Assembly: GCA_964514105.1 (NCBI GenBank)
Contig: CAZEPJ010000001.1
Location: forward strand, 173,062-237,061
DNA from: CAZEPJ01 sp964514105
Lineage (GTDB): Bacteria > Desulfobacterota > Desulfocorpusculales > Desulfocorpusculum
DNA: 64,000 nt
Direction of reading: 5' to 3'
Position numbers and translations under genes: made by a program. Every line of letters begins with the position of its first letter. Position 1 is the first letter of the stretch. The notes beneath the pieces are model-generated. The model saw only the letters and a program-made list of their open reading frames with translations, was not told the origin of the DNA and made no database searches. This document shows, one piece after another, positions 1 through 8,550 of the stretch.

Positions 1-443
1 ACCTCCGCGAATCGCACGATCCGCTTGCCCAGGTGATCGAACTGGAATTCCTCGGCGTCCTGCTTTCTCTCGAAGGGGATCAGCTCCAGCCCCATGGGTC
101 CGTACACGTCGCTTCCGAGCACGTAGTAGGCCTCCCGGCCGTCGATGAACCCGAGGCTGTAGTAGTCGGTCACGTACACGGCCGCCACGTCCCCGGCGCG
201 CTTCCCCCCCAGGTACTTCTCCCCGTTGAAGTACGCCTTGAACATGTCCTTGGCCCCGTCAAAGAAGAAGACGCCGCCATCCTTCGTGTGGATCTGGGCG
301 ACCCAGTCGGGGTACTTGGCAACGAACATGCCGCAGACCGGGCACTTGTCCTTGGGGCCCGGCTTGAGCGGCCGGTTTTCTCCGGCCCATGCCGGCAGGA
401 GCGCCAGCCAAAGGGCGACGCTGCCGACCAGAAGAGACCTCAT
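1..443 (-). CDS. NosL-family lipoprotein-like protein, cut by the window edge
   Basis: The reading frame opens at an ATG at 443 behind a GAGGGG Shine-Dalgarno sequence and runs off the left end without a stop, so about 147 residues are visible. The N-terminus is a short signal peptide (MRSLLVGSVALWLALLPAWA) with no lipobox cysteine. It is followed by KCPVCGMF, the CxxCGM motif of NosL-type copper chaperones, and a domain rich in aromatic and Gly residues (FFFDGAKDMFKAYF, GPMGLELIPF). NosL proteins deliver Cu(I) in the periplasm to nitrous oxide reductase or other copper enzymes. The gene lies 109 bp downstream of a second NosL-like gene on the same strand and probably shares its operon. The family is clear; the physiological partner is unknown because no nosZ is in view. 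Confidence 0.8.
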   Translation of the reverse strand, partial: MRSLLVGSVALWLALLPAWAGENRPLKPGPKDKCPVCGMFVAKYPDWVAQIHTKDGGVFFFDGAKDMFKAYFNGEKYLGGKRAGDVAAVYVTDYYSLGFIDGREAYYVLGSDVYGPMGLELIPFERKQDAEEFQFDHLGKRIVRFAE

Positions 444-552
444 TGCGCCCCTCGCCGTTGGTGTTCGCGATTCGAGTTCGAGCAGAGCGGCCGCGCTTGG
501 CGTTCGTGATCCCTGTCCGTGAAGGCCCGGGATCACCAAGACGATCCGCGAC

Positions 553-1074
553 TCAGTGCTTCTTTTGCTGCTCCATGCGCTTGGCCTTGCGGCGCTCCCG
601 GATCATCTTGGTGTCCGCGTACATGTCATCGTATGTCGCCTTCATGGCCTCGTCGAACCCGGCCAGGGCTCCGCCGTTCTCCTTGATGAACGCCTCGGCG
701 TCCTCCTTCTTCTCGAAGGCCCACTTGGCCCGCTTGGTCATGACCCCGGGTTTGTTCCCACCGATGACCCAGAAGGCCGTCTCGGCGTCGATGAGCTTCT
801 TGGTCCCGAAGTCCCCGACCATCAATGCCTTGGGGGTCTTGTCGATGTTCACGGCAAGGTCCACGGCGGTGCAATGGATGCTGCAGGTGCCCAGGTCCGA
901 GCCGTCGTCGAACTCGACGTGCATGCGGCTGTGAGCGAACTGGGCCCGGTTCATGCCGCAGTACTTGCACGACGGGTGCTTGGCCACGTCCTCCTGCGCC
1001 CAGGCAGGTCCGAGCCCTACCAGGGAAACGCACAACGCCAACGCCATCCACAAGCCGATCCATACGCGCGCCAT
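553..1074 (-). CDS. NosL-family copper-binding protein
   Basis: This 173-residue exported protein starts at an ATG behind GAGAGGAGG. It has a signal peptide ending near AWA (residues 1-26), then HPSCKYCGM, the CxYCGM motif typical of NosL, and a second cysteine pair (CSIHC) shortly after. The C-terminal tail is strongly basic and helical (RERRKAKRMEQQKKH). NosL chaperones carry Cu(I) in the periplasm. The gene sits between the edge-truncated NosL paralogue downstream and an SCO-like gene 154 bp upstream, all on one strand, which suggests a periplasmic metal or thiol handling group. The second cysteine pair sets it apart from its neighbour and could give a different metal site. Nitrous oxide reduction itself is not supported by anything else in the window. 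Confidence 0.82.
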   Translation of the reverse strand: MARVWIGLWMALALCVSLVGLGPAWAQEDVAKHPSCKYCGMNRAQFAHSRMHVEFDDGSDLGTCSIHCTAVDLAVNIDKTPKALMVGDFGTKKLIDAETAFWVIGGNKPGVMTKRAKWAFEKKEDAEAFIKENGGALAGFDEAMKATYDDMYADTKMIRERRKAKRMEQQKKH

Positions 1075-1228
1075 GTCATCCTCCTCTCACAGGTTTGGGT
1101 GTGCGACCCGCAGGTGGCGGGCCACTTCACCTCGTGATTATAGCCCACCTGCGCCCCGGTCTCTACGGGCAGGACCTTGTATTCCCCCACAAGAACGACA
1201 CGATATTACCACAGCGGCCCGGCCCCGG

Positions 1229-1849
1229 TCACGGCGACCCCTCCTTCCTCCCCCTGGCCGCCAGGGCCTCCTCCACCTGCCGCTTGAGCATGTCCGGGGA
1301 CGGATATCCGTGGAGCCGCTTCCACTCCCCGTCCGCGCTTCCCACCAAAGTCAGGGGGATGTGGTTGTGCTCGTCCAGGCTCTGCCCCACGATGTACTGG
1401 ACCCCGATGCCCGTGACCACCTTGGCCAGATTGTCCAGGGTGCCGGACACGAAGGTCCATCCGGGCCGGGCCTTCTGCTTGCGGGCGAAGGCCTTGAGGC
1501 GCACGGGGATGTCGGTCTTGGGGTCCACGCTGATGGAGACGAGCACCACGTCCTTGCCCAGCCGGTCGCCCAGCCTCTCCTGGAGCTTGGAAAAGGTGAA
1601 GATGAGGATGGGGTAGGCCGTGGTGCACCTGGTGTAGAAGGGGACGATGACGGCCACCCGGTCGCCGATGAGATCGCTCCTGAAGCGGACCTTGGCACCG
1701 TCCTGATCCCACAGCTCCAGGTCGTGAAGCTTGACCTGCACGGAGTGGGATCCCTGGCCCCAGGCCGCGGGGGCCCCGAGGCCCGCCCACCACAGCAGCA
1801 GGAAGCAGCCGGCCAACTTGAATCTCCCTCCCAAAGCGCGTGAGGCCAT
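1229..1849 (-). CDS. SCO1/SenC-like thioredoxin-fold protein lacking the second copper-site cysteine
   Basis: I take the ATG at 1849 because it begins a signal peptide (MASRALGG..., hydrophobic core FLLLWWAGL, cleavage near AWG), giving 206 residues; the open frame continues upstream without a better start. The body is a typical SCO fold: VAVIVPFYTRC, VVLVSISVDP, then the conserved histidine in SLDEHNHIPL. SCO proteins bind copper with a CxxxCP motif and this histidine, usually for cytochrome oxidase assembly. Here the motif reads CTTAYP: Cys75 is present but position 79 is Tyr (TAC, one base from TGC). The protein may therefore be a thiol-disulfide or redox variant rather than a normal copper chaperone. 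It lies 44 bp downstream of a FixH-like fragment and upstream of the NosL pair. Confidence 0.8.
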   Translation of the reverse strand: MASRALGGRFKLAGCFLLLWWAGLGAPAAWGQGSHSVQVKLHDLELWDQDGAKVRFRSDLIGDRVAVIVPFYTRCTTAYPILIFTFSKLQERLGDRLGKDVVLVSISVDPKTDIPVRLKAFARKQKARPGWTFVSGTLDNLAKVVTGIGVQYIVGQSLDEHNHIPLTLVGSADGEWKRLHGYPSPDMLKRQVEEALAARGRKEGSP

Positions 1850-1893
1850 GGGCACGCCCTCTCGCCTGTGTCTGAGCCTGCCCCGGGCCGCGC

Positions 1894-2295
1894 TCAGTCC
1901 TGCGCGGCGCGGAGGGAAAGGTAGGGGAAGCGTCTGGCGTCCGCCCCCAGGGAACCGCTGGAGAAGGTCAGGACATAGAACTTGGCCCTGGGCGGTGCAA
2001 AGGAGATCTCGTAGACCCCCTCCTCGGCCTCCACCGCCGTGAAACGCTGGTTCCACGATCCGGGGATCAGGATGGCATGCACCACCACGTCCCGCAACCC
2101 CCCGGCCGGCTCCTGACCCGAGGCGTCGGTGATCCTGAAGCGAAGGGTGAAAGGCCTGCCCACGGCCATCCGCCTTTGGGAGGGGAGGAACTCGAGCCTG
2201 GGTCCCTTCGACTCCCTGGCTGCCAGGGCGGGGTTGGGGCCGGCCGTGAACGCGAAGCAATGGATGACTCGGGGGCTGTCCAGGAGGAATGCCAC
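1894..2295 (-). CDS. FixH/YtkA-like domain protein, possibly a 5'-truncated remnant
   Basis: This 133-residue frame from a GTG at 2295 has good coding base usage and contains an immunoglobulin-like segment of the FixH/YtkA kind (RPFTLRFRITDASG, then VVVHAILIPG and GVYEISFAPPRAKFYV). The first 25 residues (VAFLLDSPRVIHCFAF) look like the last blade of a beta-propeller rather than a signal peptide, no convincing Shine-Dalgarno sequence precedes the GTG, and an in-frame stop sits near 2350. I therefore suspect a larger protein that has lost its 5' part, in line with the decayed kinase just upstream. It precedes the SCO-like gene on the same strand. The function is not recognised beyond the domain resemblance. 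Confidence 0.45.
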   Translation of the reverse strand: MAFLLDSPRVIHCFAFTAGPNPALAARESKGPRLEFLPSQRRMAVGRPFTLRFRITDASGQEPAGGLRDVVVHAILIPGSWNQRFTAVEAEEGVYEISFAPPRAKFYVLTFSSGSLGADARRFPYLSLRAAQD

Positions 2296-2371
2296 TTGGT
2301 GCTTGCCCGGCGCTGGAGAGGGGGCCCCAGGGGGGGGACGAAGACGAACTCAGTCCGGGAGGCGGGGGCGC

Positions 2372-3233
2372 TCAGGCGGGGAGAACGAGGGTGAAGCAGG
2401 CCCCCCGCCCCTGCTGCGAGGCCGCCTGGATGCGGCCACCCAGTTCGTCCACGATGCGCCAGGCGATGGACAGGCCCAGGCCTGTGCCACCCCGGTCGGC
2501 CTTGGTGGTGAAGAAGGGGTCGAATATCCTCTGGAGGGCGGCGGGCGGGATCCCGGGCCCCGAGTCGGCGATGCGCACGAAGACGGCCTCCCCGGCCTTC
2601 CCCGTCTCCAGGGCCAAGCTCCCTTTGCCCTCCATGGCGTCCAGGGCATTGAACAGGACGATGGAGAGGACCTGGCGCGGCTCCCCCTCGGACACCCGGG
2701 CCGGGAGCACCCCCTCGTGGTACCGCCGCACCACGTCGATTCCACCAGTTGTCCCTGAAAGGCGACGAGGTCGACCACGCTCTCCAGGGGTCCGGTTCAG
2801 GTCCACAAGCTGGGCCGGCCGCCCCTCCCACGGCCAGGGTGGCCTCCCGGGGCCTCCTCAGGCGGGGCAGGAGGATCCGGTCCACCGTCGCCGGGGCCGC
2901 CAGGCTGGTCACGACGGCCATGGCGCCCAACAGTCCGGCCACCCGCAGGCCTTGATCGAGGACCTGCTGCCTCAGACGCTCCCGTGGGACGCTCAGGAGC
3001 AGGGCCCCCTTGATCGGATCCCGGTCGCTGTGGCATGCGCGGCATCGGGGGGCGTTGACGATGGGCACGGCGTAAGACGAGATGGTCCGGCCCCCGACGC
3101 TCTCCTCGAACTCCACGGGCCTTCTCCGACGAATGACCTCGTGCCCCGGCGCGGCGCCCATGAGAAGGCCCTGCCGCTCGAAAAGGGGGAAAAAGGGATG
3201 GCCCCATGGACGTCCCGGTCCGAAGGCCCGCAC
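2372..3233 (-). pseudogene. Decayed heme-sensor histidine kinase
   Basis: Two halves of a sensor kinase lie in different reading frames. The upstream half (about 3233 to 2850) has a sensor region with APRCRACHSD, a CxxCH heme-c attachment motif as in periplasmic heme-sensor kinases, followed by one membrane segment (VAGLLGAMAVVTSLAA). The downstream half (2372-2806) is an ATPase domain with N box NALDAM, G1 box DSGPGIP, F box FDPFFTT and G2 box GGTGLGLS. Only about 40 codons separate the membrane segment from the ATPase domain, so the HAMP and phospho-acceptor histidine regions are missing. A further frame switch near 2740 is needed to join LVAFQGQLVE to IDVVRRYHEG. The 5' end begins abruptly at an AT-rich junction near 3250. 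This is most likely a dead gene with an internal deletion and frameshifts. Confidence 0.65.
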
Positions 3234-3257
3234 CCGCTGCGTGAGTGAAGAAAAATA

Positions 3258-3286
3258 TTGTTTTCCTAATAGCTTAATGATATATA
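3258..3286 (+). promoter_or_regulatory. Candidate sigma-70 promoter upstream of gspD
   Basis: TTGTTT (3258-3263), a 17-bp spacer and TATATA (3281-3286) lie in a conspicuously AT-rich island in otherwise GC-rich DNA. Transcription would start near 3293 and leave a leader of about 230 nt before gspD. The leader holds a strong AAGGAGG near 3305 with no ATG behind it, and nothing else I recognise. Confidence 0.5.
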
Positions 3287-3523
3287 CATGCAAGGTTACG
3301 TTAGAAGGAGGCGGCAACTGTCCAAAAACAAACAACACATTGGCTCTTCCGGGGCGGTTCACGGGCTTCCCGGGGACAGGTAGAGGGGGTGGCGCCGGGC
3401 GCTCGTCGGCGCGGCACGCGGACCGGGCGCCACGTTGCCGAGGGGGGGGGATTCCGATATGATGAAGGACGCGCGGGACAGATGGAACGCCGATCCGTTG
3501 CGCCCGGAGGGAGGTTTCCGCTG

Positions 3524-6055
3524 ATGGAGAAGGAGCGCGTCCCAAGCCATGGCTTGGCCAGATGGGTGTGGGCGGTGGTCCTCTCCTGGCTGCTCGTGCT
3601 GCCCGGGGCGTACGGGGCCAGATTGGTGGAAGAGACGGCCCCGCAGGAGGCCCCTGCGTCGCCCCAGGCGCCGCCTGCGGCATCGTCTCCGCCCGCGCCT
3701 GCCGCGCCGGGCAAACGGTCGCCCGCGGCCCCGCCCGGCGGGGCCTCGAGGCGGGGCGCCCCTGCACCGGCAGCCCCCCCCGCCGCGCCCGCCCCCCAGC
3801 CTGCGGCGCAACAGGAGGCCCCCGCCAAAGCGATCCAGCGCCCGGCGCCTTCGGACCGCATCACCATCAATTTCGACAATGCCGATATCCGCACGGTGAT
3901 CAAGTTCATCAGCGAGCTGACGGGAAAGAACTTCGTGGTGGACGACAAGGTCAAGGGGAACGTGACCATCATCTCCCCCACGGACATCACCGTGGACGAG
4001 GCGTACCGCGTCTTTCTCTCCATCCTGGAGATGAAGGGGTTCACCCTGGCGGACACCGGGAGCATCCTCAAGATCTTCCCATCTGCCGAGGCCCGGTACA
4101 GGGACATCGAGACCGTGGCCCCCCAACGGATCACCGCCGTGGGGCGGGAGGATCGGATGATCACCCAGCTCATCCCGCTGAGCTTCGCCAGCGCCAACGA
4201 CCTCAAGGGGATGCTCACCCCCCTGGTGTCCAAGGAGAGCCAGGTGGTGGCGTACGTTCCCACCAACCACCTCATCATCACCGACTATGCCTCCAACATC
4301 CGCCGCCTCCTGTCCATCATCCAGGTGCTGGACGTGGAGGGCGCGGACGAGAAGATCAGCGTGGTGCCCATCAAGTACGCCTCGGCCCAGGTCCTGGCCA
4401 ATGAGATCCTGGCCCTCACGGACAAGGGCGCCCAGCGCGGGACCCGCCGCATTGGGGCGCCTGTGGCGGCAACGCCCCCCGGGCCTGCGCAGGCCCGGGC
4501 GCCCGCTGCGGCGCCTGCCGCAGCCCCGGGGCAGGAGTCCGAGGTCATCAGCGTCTCCAAGCTCATCGCAGACGACCGGACCAACTCCCTGATCATCGTG
4601 GCCAGCGACGCCGAGACGCGCAAGATCATGGAGCTCATCCAGAAGCTGGACACGCCGCTCCCGCCCGGACGGAACAAGATCCACGTGTACCCCCTGGAGA
4701 ACGCCAAGGCCGAGGAGGTGCTGCAGGTCCTGTCCCAACTGTCGGGGCGCGGGGGCGTGGGCGGCGGGTTCGGCACTGGCCTGGGCGGGGGCCTTGGGGG
4801 CGGGTTCGGGGCCGCGCGCACCGGGCTGGGCGGCGGGACCGGTACGTTCGGCGCGTCGGGCCTGGGAGGTGCGAGCCCGGGGGTGTCATCGGGTTTCGGG
4901 TCGGCGGGCCTGGGGACGGGCGCCCTGGGAAGCGGCGCCCTGGGGACGGGCGGGGTGCGCTCCACCCTCGGGGGCGGCGGCGGGCTGTTCGGCGGGGCCG
5001 GGCAGATGGGAGTCCAGTCGGCCGTCCTGGGAGAGGGGATTCAGGTGGTGGCGGACAAGGCCACCAACTCCCTGATCATCGTGGCCGACCCCACGGACTA
5101 CGAGACCATCAAGGACCTCATCGCCAAGCTGGATGTTCCCCGCTCCCAGGTCCTGGTGGAGGGCCTCATCGCCGAGGTCTCCCTCAACAAGACCAAGAGC
5201 ATCGGCGTGCAGTGGAACGCCATCAAGCCGCTTCCCCTGGACACCACGGTCCTGGGCGGCACGGGCCCGGCCGGCGCGGGCACGGGATCGGGGCAGCCGA
5301 ACCTGGACTTCTTCAATACCGTCGGGCAGCTGGCCATGGGGGTCTTCACGGGTCCCATCACCATCGCCGGGACGCAATTCCTCAACCTTCAGGCCGTGAT
5401 CCAGGCCTTTCAACGGGCTTCGGACGTCAACATCCTGTCCACGCCCCACATCCTCACCCTGAACAACGAGGAGGCCGAGATCATCGTGGCCCAGAACATC
5501 CCCTTCCTCAAGTCCCAGACCGGGACGGCAGAGAGCACGGTCCCGGGCTCGACGCCGGGGACGGGCACCACCGCCGTGCTCCAGACCTTCGAGTTCAAGG
5601 ACGTGGGCATCACCCTGCGCATCCTGCCCCAGATCAGCCGGGGCAAGTTCGTGAGGCTCAACATCTTCCAGGAGGTCTCGGACGTGGGGGCCGTGGAGGC
5701 CCTGAGCACAACGCCCACCACGTTCAAGCGGCAGGCCAAGACCGTGGTGGTGGTGGAAAACGGACAGACCGTGGTCATCGGCGGCCTCATCCAGGACAGC
5801 AAGCGCGAGGCCATCGCGGGGGTGCCCTGTTTGGCCAGCGTCCCGTGGGCGGGCAATCTGTTTCGGACCAAGACGACGGGGCCCCAGGAGAAGCGCAACC
5901 TGCTCATCTTCATCACGCCCCACATCATCAATACCCCCGAGGAGATGGCCGAGATCACGGAACAGAAGCGGCTGCAGGGGGAGCAGGACCGGCGGGGGAT
6001 GGACGAGTGGCGGGGTCAGGATTTCGAGGAGACCCTGGAGATGCTCAAGAAATAG
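3524..6055 (+). CDS. gspD: Type II secretion system secretin GspD
   Basis: GspD forms the outer-membrane channel through which folded exoproteins leave the periplasm. The ATG at 3524 follows GGAGGGAGG and starts an 843-residue protein with a hydrophobic export signal (residues 8-30) and a Pro/Ala-rich linker to about residue 110. Then come the N0 domain (ITINFDNADIRTVIKFISEL), repeated N1-N3 domains (PTNHLIITDYASNI, TNSLIIVASDAETRKIM, TNSLIIVADPTDYETI) and the C-terminal secretin domain with VENGQTVVIGGLI and a final RNLLIFITPHII. An unusually Gly-rich stretch of about 85 residues (4740-5010) interrupts the N3 region. gspE follows 51 bp downstream. No pseudopilin or other gsp genes are next to it, so the rest of the system must lie elsewhere. 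Confidence 0.95.
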   Translation: MEKERVPSHGLARWVWAVVLSWLLVLPGAYGARLVEETAPQEAPASPQAPPAASSPPAPAAPGKRSPAAPPGGASRRGAPAPAAPPAAPAPQPAAQQEAPAKAIQRPAPSDRITINFDNADIRTVIKFISELTGKNFVVDDKVKGNVTIISPTDITVDEAYRVFLSILEMKGFTLADTGSILKIFPSAEARYRDIETVAPQRITAVGREDRMITQLIPLSFASANDLKGMLTPLVSKESQVVAYVPTNHLIITDYASNIRRLLSIIQVLDVEGADEKISVVPIKYASAQVLANEILALTDKGAQRGTRRIGAPVAATPPGPAQARAPAAAPAAAPGQESEVISVSKLIADDRTNSLIIVASDAETRKIMELIQKLDTPLPPGRNKIHVYPLENAKAEEVLQVLSQLSGRGGVGGGFGTGLGGGLGGGFGAARTGLGGGTGTFGASGLGGASPGVSSGFGSAGLGTGALGSGALGTGGVRSTLGGGGGLFGGAGQMGVQSAVLGEGIQVVADKATNSLIIVADPTDYETIKDLIAKLDVPRSQVLVEGLIAEVSLNKTKSIGVQWNAIKPLPLDTTVLGGTGPAGAGTGSGQPNLDFFNTVGQLAMGVFTGPITIAGTQFLNLQAVIQAFQRASDVNILSTPHILTLNNEEAEIIVAQNIPFLKSQTGTAESTVPGSTPGTGTTAVLQTFEFKDVGITLRILPQISRGKFVRLNIFQEVSDVGAVEALSTTPTTFKRQAKTVVVVENGQTVVIGGLIQDSKREAIAGVPCLASVPWAGNLFRTKTTGPQEKRNLLIFITPHIINTPEEMAEITEQKRLQGEQDRRGMDEWRGQDFEETLEMLKK

Positions 6056-6106
6056 CGAGAGAGAGGGCGCCGCCGCCGGGTGTGGGCGCCCCTTCCGAAG
6101 GGTGAC

Positions 6107-7852
6107 ATGGTGCAGGCGCAAGGGCATGGCGACATCGGGAGGCCCCCAGGGGGCGGGGGCGCGCCGCAGAGCTTGCTGGAGCGGCTCCAGGCCCAGGGCG
6201 CCCTGCAACCGGAGGGGCTGGACGGCGACCTGGTCGAACTGGCGCACCGGGACGAGCGGGCCCTGGGCGAGGCCCTCATCCGAAAAGGGGTGGTCCTGCG
6301 AGAGGACCTGCTCCGGGCGTGGGGCGAGATGCTGGGACTGCCCTTCTGGCCCGTCCTCCAGCCCGACGGCATCAACGGCGAGATCCTGGCCAAGATCCCC
6401 ATTCACTTCGCCCGGAAGCATCTGGTGGTCCCGGTCCGCCTGGACGAGGATGAGCTGTGGGTGGCGGTGTCGGATCCCTTCAACCTGGAGGCCGTCGACG
6501 ACCTGCGGGTGCGGATGGGGATGGAGGTCAGGCCGGGCCTGAGCCTGGAGGCGGAGATCTCCCGAACCATCAATCGCCTGTACCAGGAGTCCGGGGATAC
6601 GGCCGAGCAGGTCCTGGCCGACATGGGGAATGTGGGGGAGGGGCGCGCCCTTCCGGAGCTGGAGGAGTCCGAGGACCTGCTGGAGTCGTCCACCGACGCC
6701 CCCGTCATCAAGCTGGTCAACACGGTCCTGAGCCAGGCGGTGAGGGCCCGGGCCTCGGACATCCACATCGAGCCGTACCACAGGGACCTGAAGATCCGGT
6801 ACCGGGTGGACGGCGTGCTGTACAACGCCATCACGCCGTCCCGCAACCTGCATTCGGCCATTGTCTCCCGCATCAAGGTGATGGCCAAGATGAACATCGC
6901 CGAGAAGCGCCTCCCCCAGGACGGACGCATCCGGCTCAAGGTGGCGGACCGGGACTTCGACATCCGCGTCTCCACCCTGCCCACCTCGTTCGGGGAGCGG
7001 GTGGTGCTGCGCCTGCTGGACAAGACCAGCGTCCTGCTGGGGCTGGAAGAGGTGGGCCTGATGGGCGAGCAGATGGAGGTCTTCGAGCGGCTCATTTCGG
7101 CGCCCAACGGGATCATCCTGGTCACGGGCCCCACGGGGAGCGGCAAGACCACGACCCTGTACGCGGCCCTCAACCGCATCAATTCGCCGGACAAGAACAT
7201 CATCACCATCGAGGACCCCGTGGAGTACCAGCTCCAGGGCATCGGCCAGATCCAGGTGAACGCCAAGATCGGACTGACCTTTGCCCGGGGCCTCCGGTCC
7301 ATCGTACGGCAGGACCCGGACGTCATCCTGGTGGGGGAGGTTCGGGACTCGGAGACCGCGGAGATCTCCATCCACGCGGCCCTCACCGGCCACCTGGTCT
7401 TCAGCACGCTGCACACCAACGACGCGGCGGGCGCCATCACCCGGCTCATCGACATGGGGGTCGAGCCGTTCCTGGTCTCCTCTTCGCTCAACGCCGTCAT
7501 CGCCCAGCGGCTCGTCAGGGTCATCTGCCCCAAGTGCAAGGAGGCCTATCGTCCCGAGGCGCGCACCCTGCACGAACTGCACCTGGATCAAGACCCCCGG
7601 GACCTGGTCCTGTATCGCGGGCGGGGATGCGATCATTGCCTGCAGACGGGATTCAAGGGTCGAAGCGGCATCTTCGAGATGCTCCTGGTCAACGACACCC
7701 TGCGGAACCTGATGATCCAGACATCCGACGCCAATGCCTTGAAGCGGGCCGCGGTGCAGTCCGGCATGCGGACCTTGCGGGAGGACGGCGTGCGCAAGAT
7801 CCTCCAGGGGACCACCACGGTGGAGGAGGTCCTGCGGGTGACCGGTGAGTGA
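6107..7852 (+). CDS. gspE: Type II secretion system ATPase GspE
   Basis: GspE is the cytoplasmic hexameric ATPase that drives pseudopilus assembly. The 581-residue frame from the ATG at 6107 has an AAGGGTG ribosome site; an in-frame GTG lies at 6080. The N-terminal part is the T2SSE-N domain, then RASDIHIEPY and RVDGVLY, Walker A GPTGSGKT (residues 341-348), the Asp box ITIEDPVEY, Walker B DVILVGEVRD, and the His box HTNDAAGAITRLIDMG. A tetracysteine zinc motif (CPKCKEAY ... GCDHC) lies in the C-terminal domain, as in GspE and unlike PilT. It is 51 bp downstream of gspD and probably co-transcribed. PilB is the main alternative, but the secretin neighbour and the single CPxC zinc domain favour GspE. 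Confidence 0.93.
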   Translation: MVQAQGHGDIGRPPGGGGAPQSLLERLQAQGALQPEGLDGDLVELAHRDERALGEALIRKGVVLREDLLRAWGEMLGLPFWPVLQPDGINGEILAKIPIHFARKHLVVPVRLDEDELWVAVSDPFNLEAVDDLRVRMGMEVRPGLSLEAEISRTINRLYQESGDTAEQVLADMGNVGEGRALPELEESEDLLESSTDAPVIKLVNTVLSQAVRARASDIHIEPYHRDLKIRYRVDGVLYNAITPSRNLHSAIVSRIKVMAKMNIAEKRLPQDGRIRLKVADRDFDIRVSTLPTSFGERVVLRLLDKTSVLLGLEEVGLMGEQMEVFERLISAPNGIILVTGPTGSGKTTTLYAALNRINSPDKNIITIEDPVEYQLQGIGQIQVNAKIGLTFARGLRSIVRQDPDVILVGEVRDSETAEISIHAALTGHLVFSTLHTNDAAGAITRLIDMGVEPFLVSSSLNAVIAQRLVRVICPKCKEAYRPEARTLHELHLDQDPRDLVLYRGRGCDHCLQTGFKGRSGIFEMLLVNDTLRNLMIQTSDANALKRAAVQSGMRTLREDGVRKILQGTTTVEEVLRVTGE

Positions 7853-7893
7853 GGCGGCGGTGGAGTGGATGGCCGGTGGGAAAGGATGACTGC

Positions 7894-8550
7894 ATGAGCA
7901 GGAGGAGGACGTCGCAGGAGGCGCCGCAGGGCGCTGCCGGCGGACAGGACGGCGTGCGCAAGGGGACCGTGGTCCTGCTGACGTGCGGGGCGCTGGTGGC
8001 AGGGTTCCTCCTGGGGGCTGTGGTGGGAGGGATCTGGGAGCATCGCATGAGCCGATCCGCGTCCACTCCCCCGGCCCCGTCCGCGGGATCCGCCCCCACC
8101 GCCCCCGCGAACCCCACGGCGGAGCAGAGGGCCCAGCTGCAGGCCCTGGAGGCCAGGACTCAGAGGGACGCCGGGGATGTGCAGGCGTGGGTCGATCTGG
8201 GAAACCTCAACTACGACCTGGGCCGCCCCCCGGATGCCATCCGGGCATACGAGAAGGCCCTCTCTCTCCAGCCGGGCAACCCCGATGTGATCACCGACCT
8301 GGGCACCATGTACCGGCTCGCCGGGCAGCCCCAGAAGGCGGTGGCCCTCTTCCGGGAGGCCAATGAGATCGACCCCAATCACTTCAACAGCCTGTACAAC
8401 CTGGGGGTGGTGCTCCTCCACGACCTCGACGACATCCCGGGAGCGGCCCGGGCATGGGAGGCCTTCTTGCGGGTGGGCCCCCAGGGGCCCCAGGCCGAGC
8501 GCATCCGGGCGATCCTCCAGAACCTGCGATCCCAGGGGAAGCTGCCGTGA
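7894..8550 (+). CDS. Membrane-anchored TPR protein
   Basis: This 218-residue protein begins at the ATG at 7894 behind AAAGGATG. It has a short basic N-terminus, one transmembrane helix (VVLLTCGALVAGFLLGAVVGGIW in part, residues about 26-47), a Pro/Ala/Ser linker, and at least three tetratricopeptide repeats (AWVDLGNLNYDLGRPPDA, DVITDLGTMYRLAGQPQKA, HFNSLYNLGVVLLHDLDD). The N-in single anchor with TPRs resembles scaffolds such as those used in cytochrome c or pilus assembly. Its stop codon overlaps the GTG start of the downstream diguanylate cyclase, so the two are likely translationally coupled. The partner protein is unknown. Confidence 0.8.
   Translation: MSRRRTSQEAPQGAAGGQDGVRKGTVVLLTCGALVAGFLLGAVVGGIWEHRMSRSASTPPAPSAGSAPTAPANPTAEQRAQLQALEARTQRDAGDVQAWVDLGNLNYDLGRPPDAIRAYEKALSLQPGNPDVITDLGTMYRLAGQPQKAVALFREANEIDPNHFNSLYNLGVVLLHDLDDIPGAARAWEAFLRVGPQGPQAERIRAILQNLRSQGKLP

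Noticed and set aside
3300..3400. A leader peptide after the AAGGAGG at 3305
   Set aside because: No ATG, GTG or TTG lies at a usable distance; only a CTG, which I do not consider support.
4886..7636. A 916-codon open frame on the minus strand over gspD and gspE
   Set aside because: It is antisense to two clear secretion genes, has no domain motif and reflects the high GC content, which makes stop codons rare in shadow frames.
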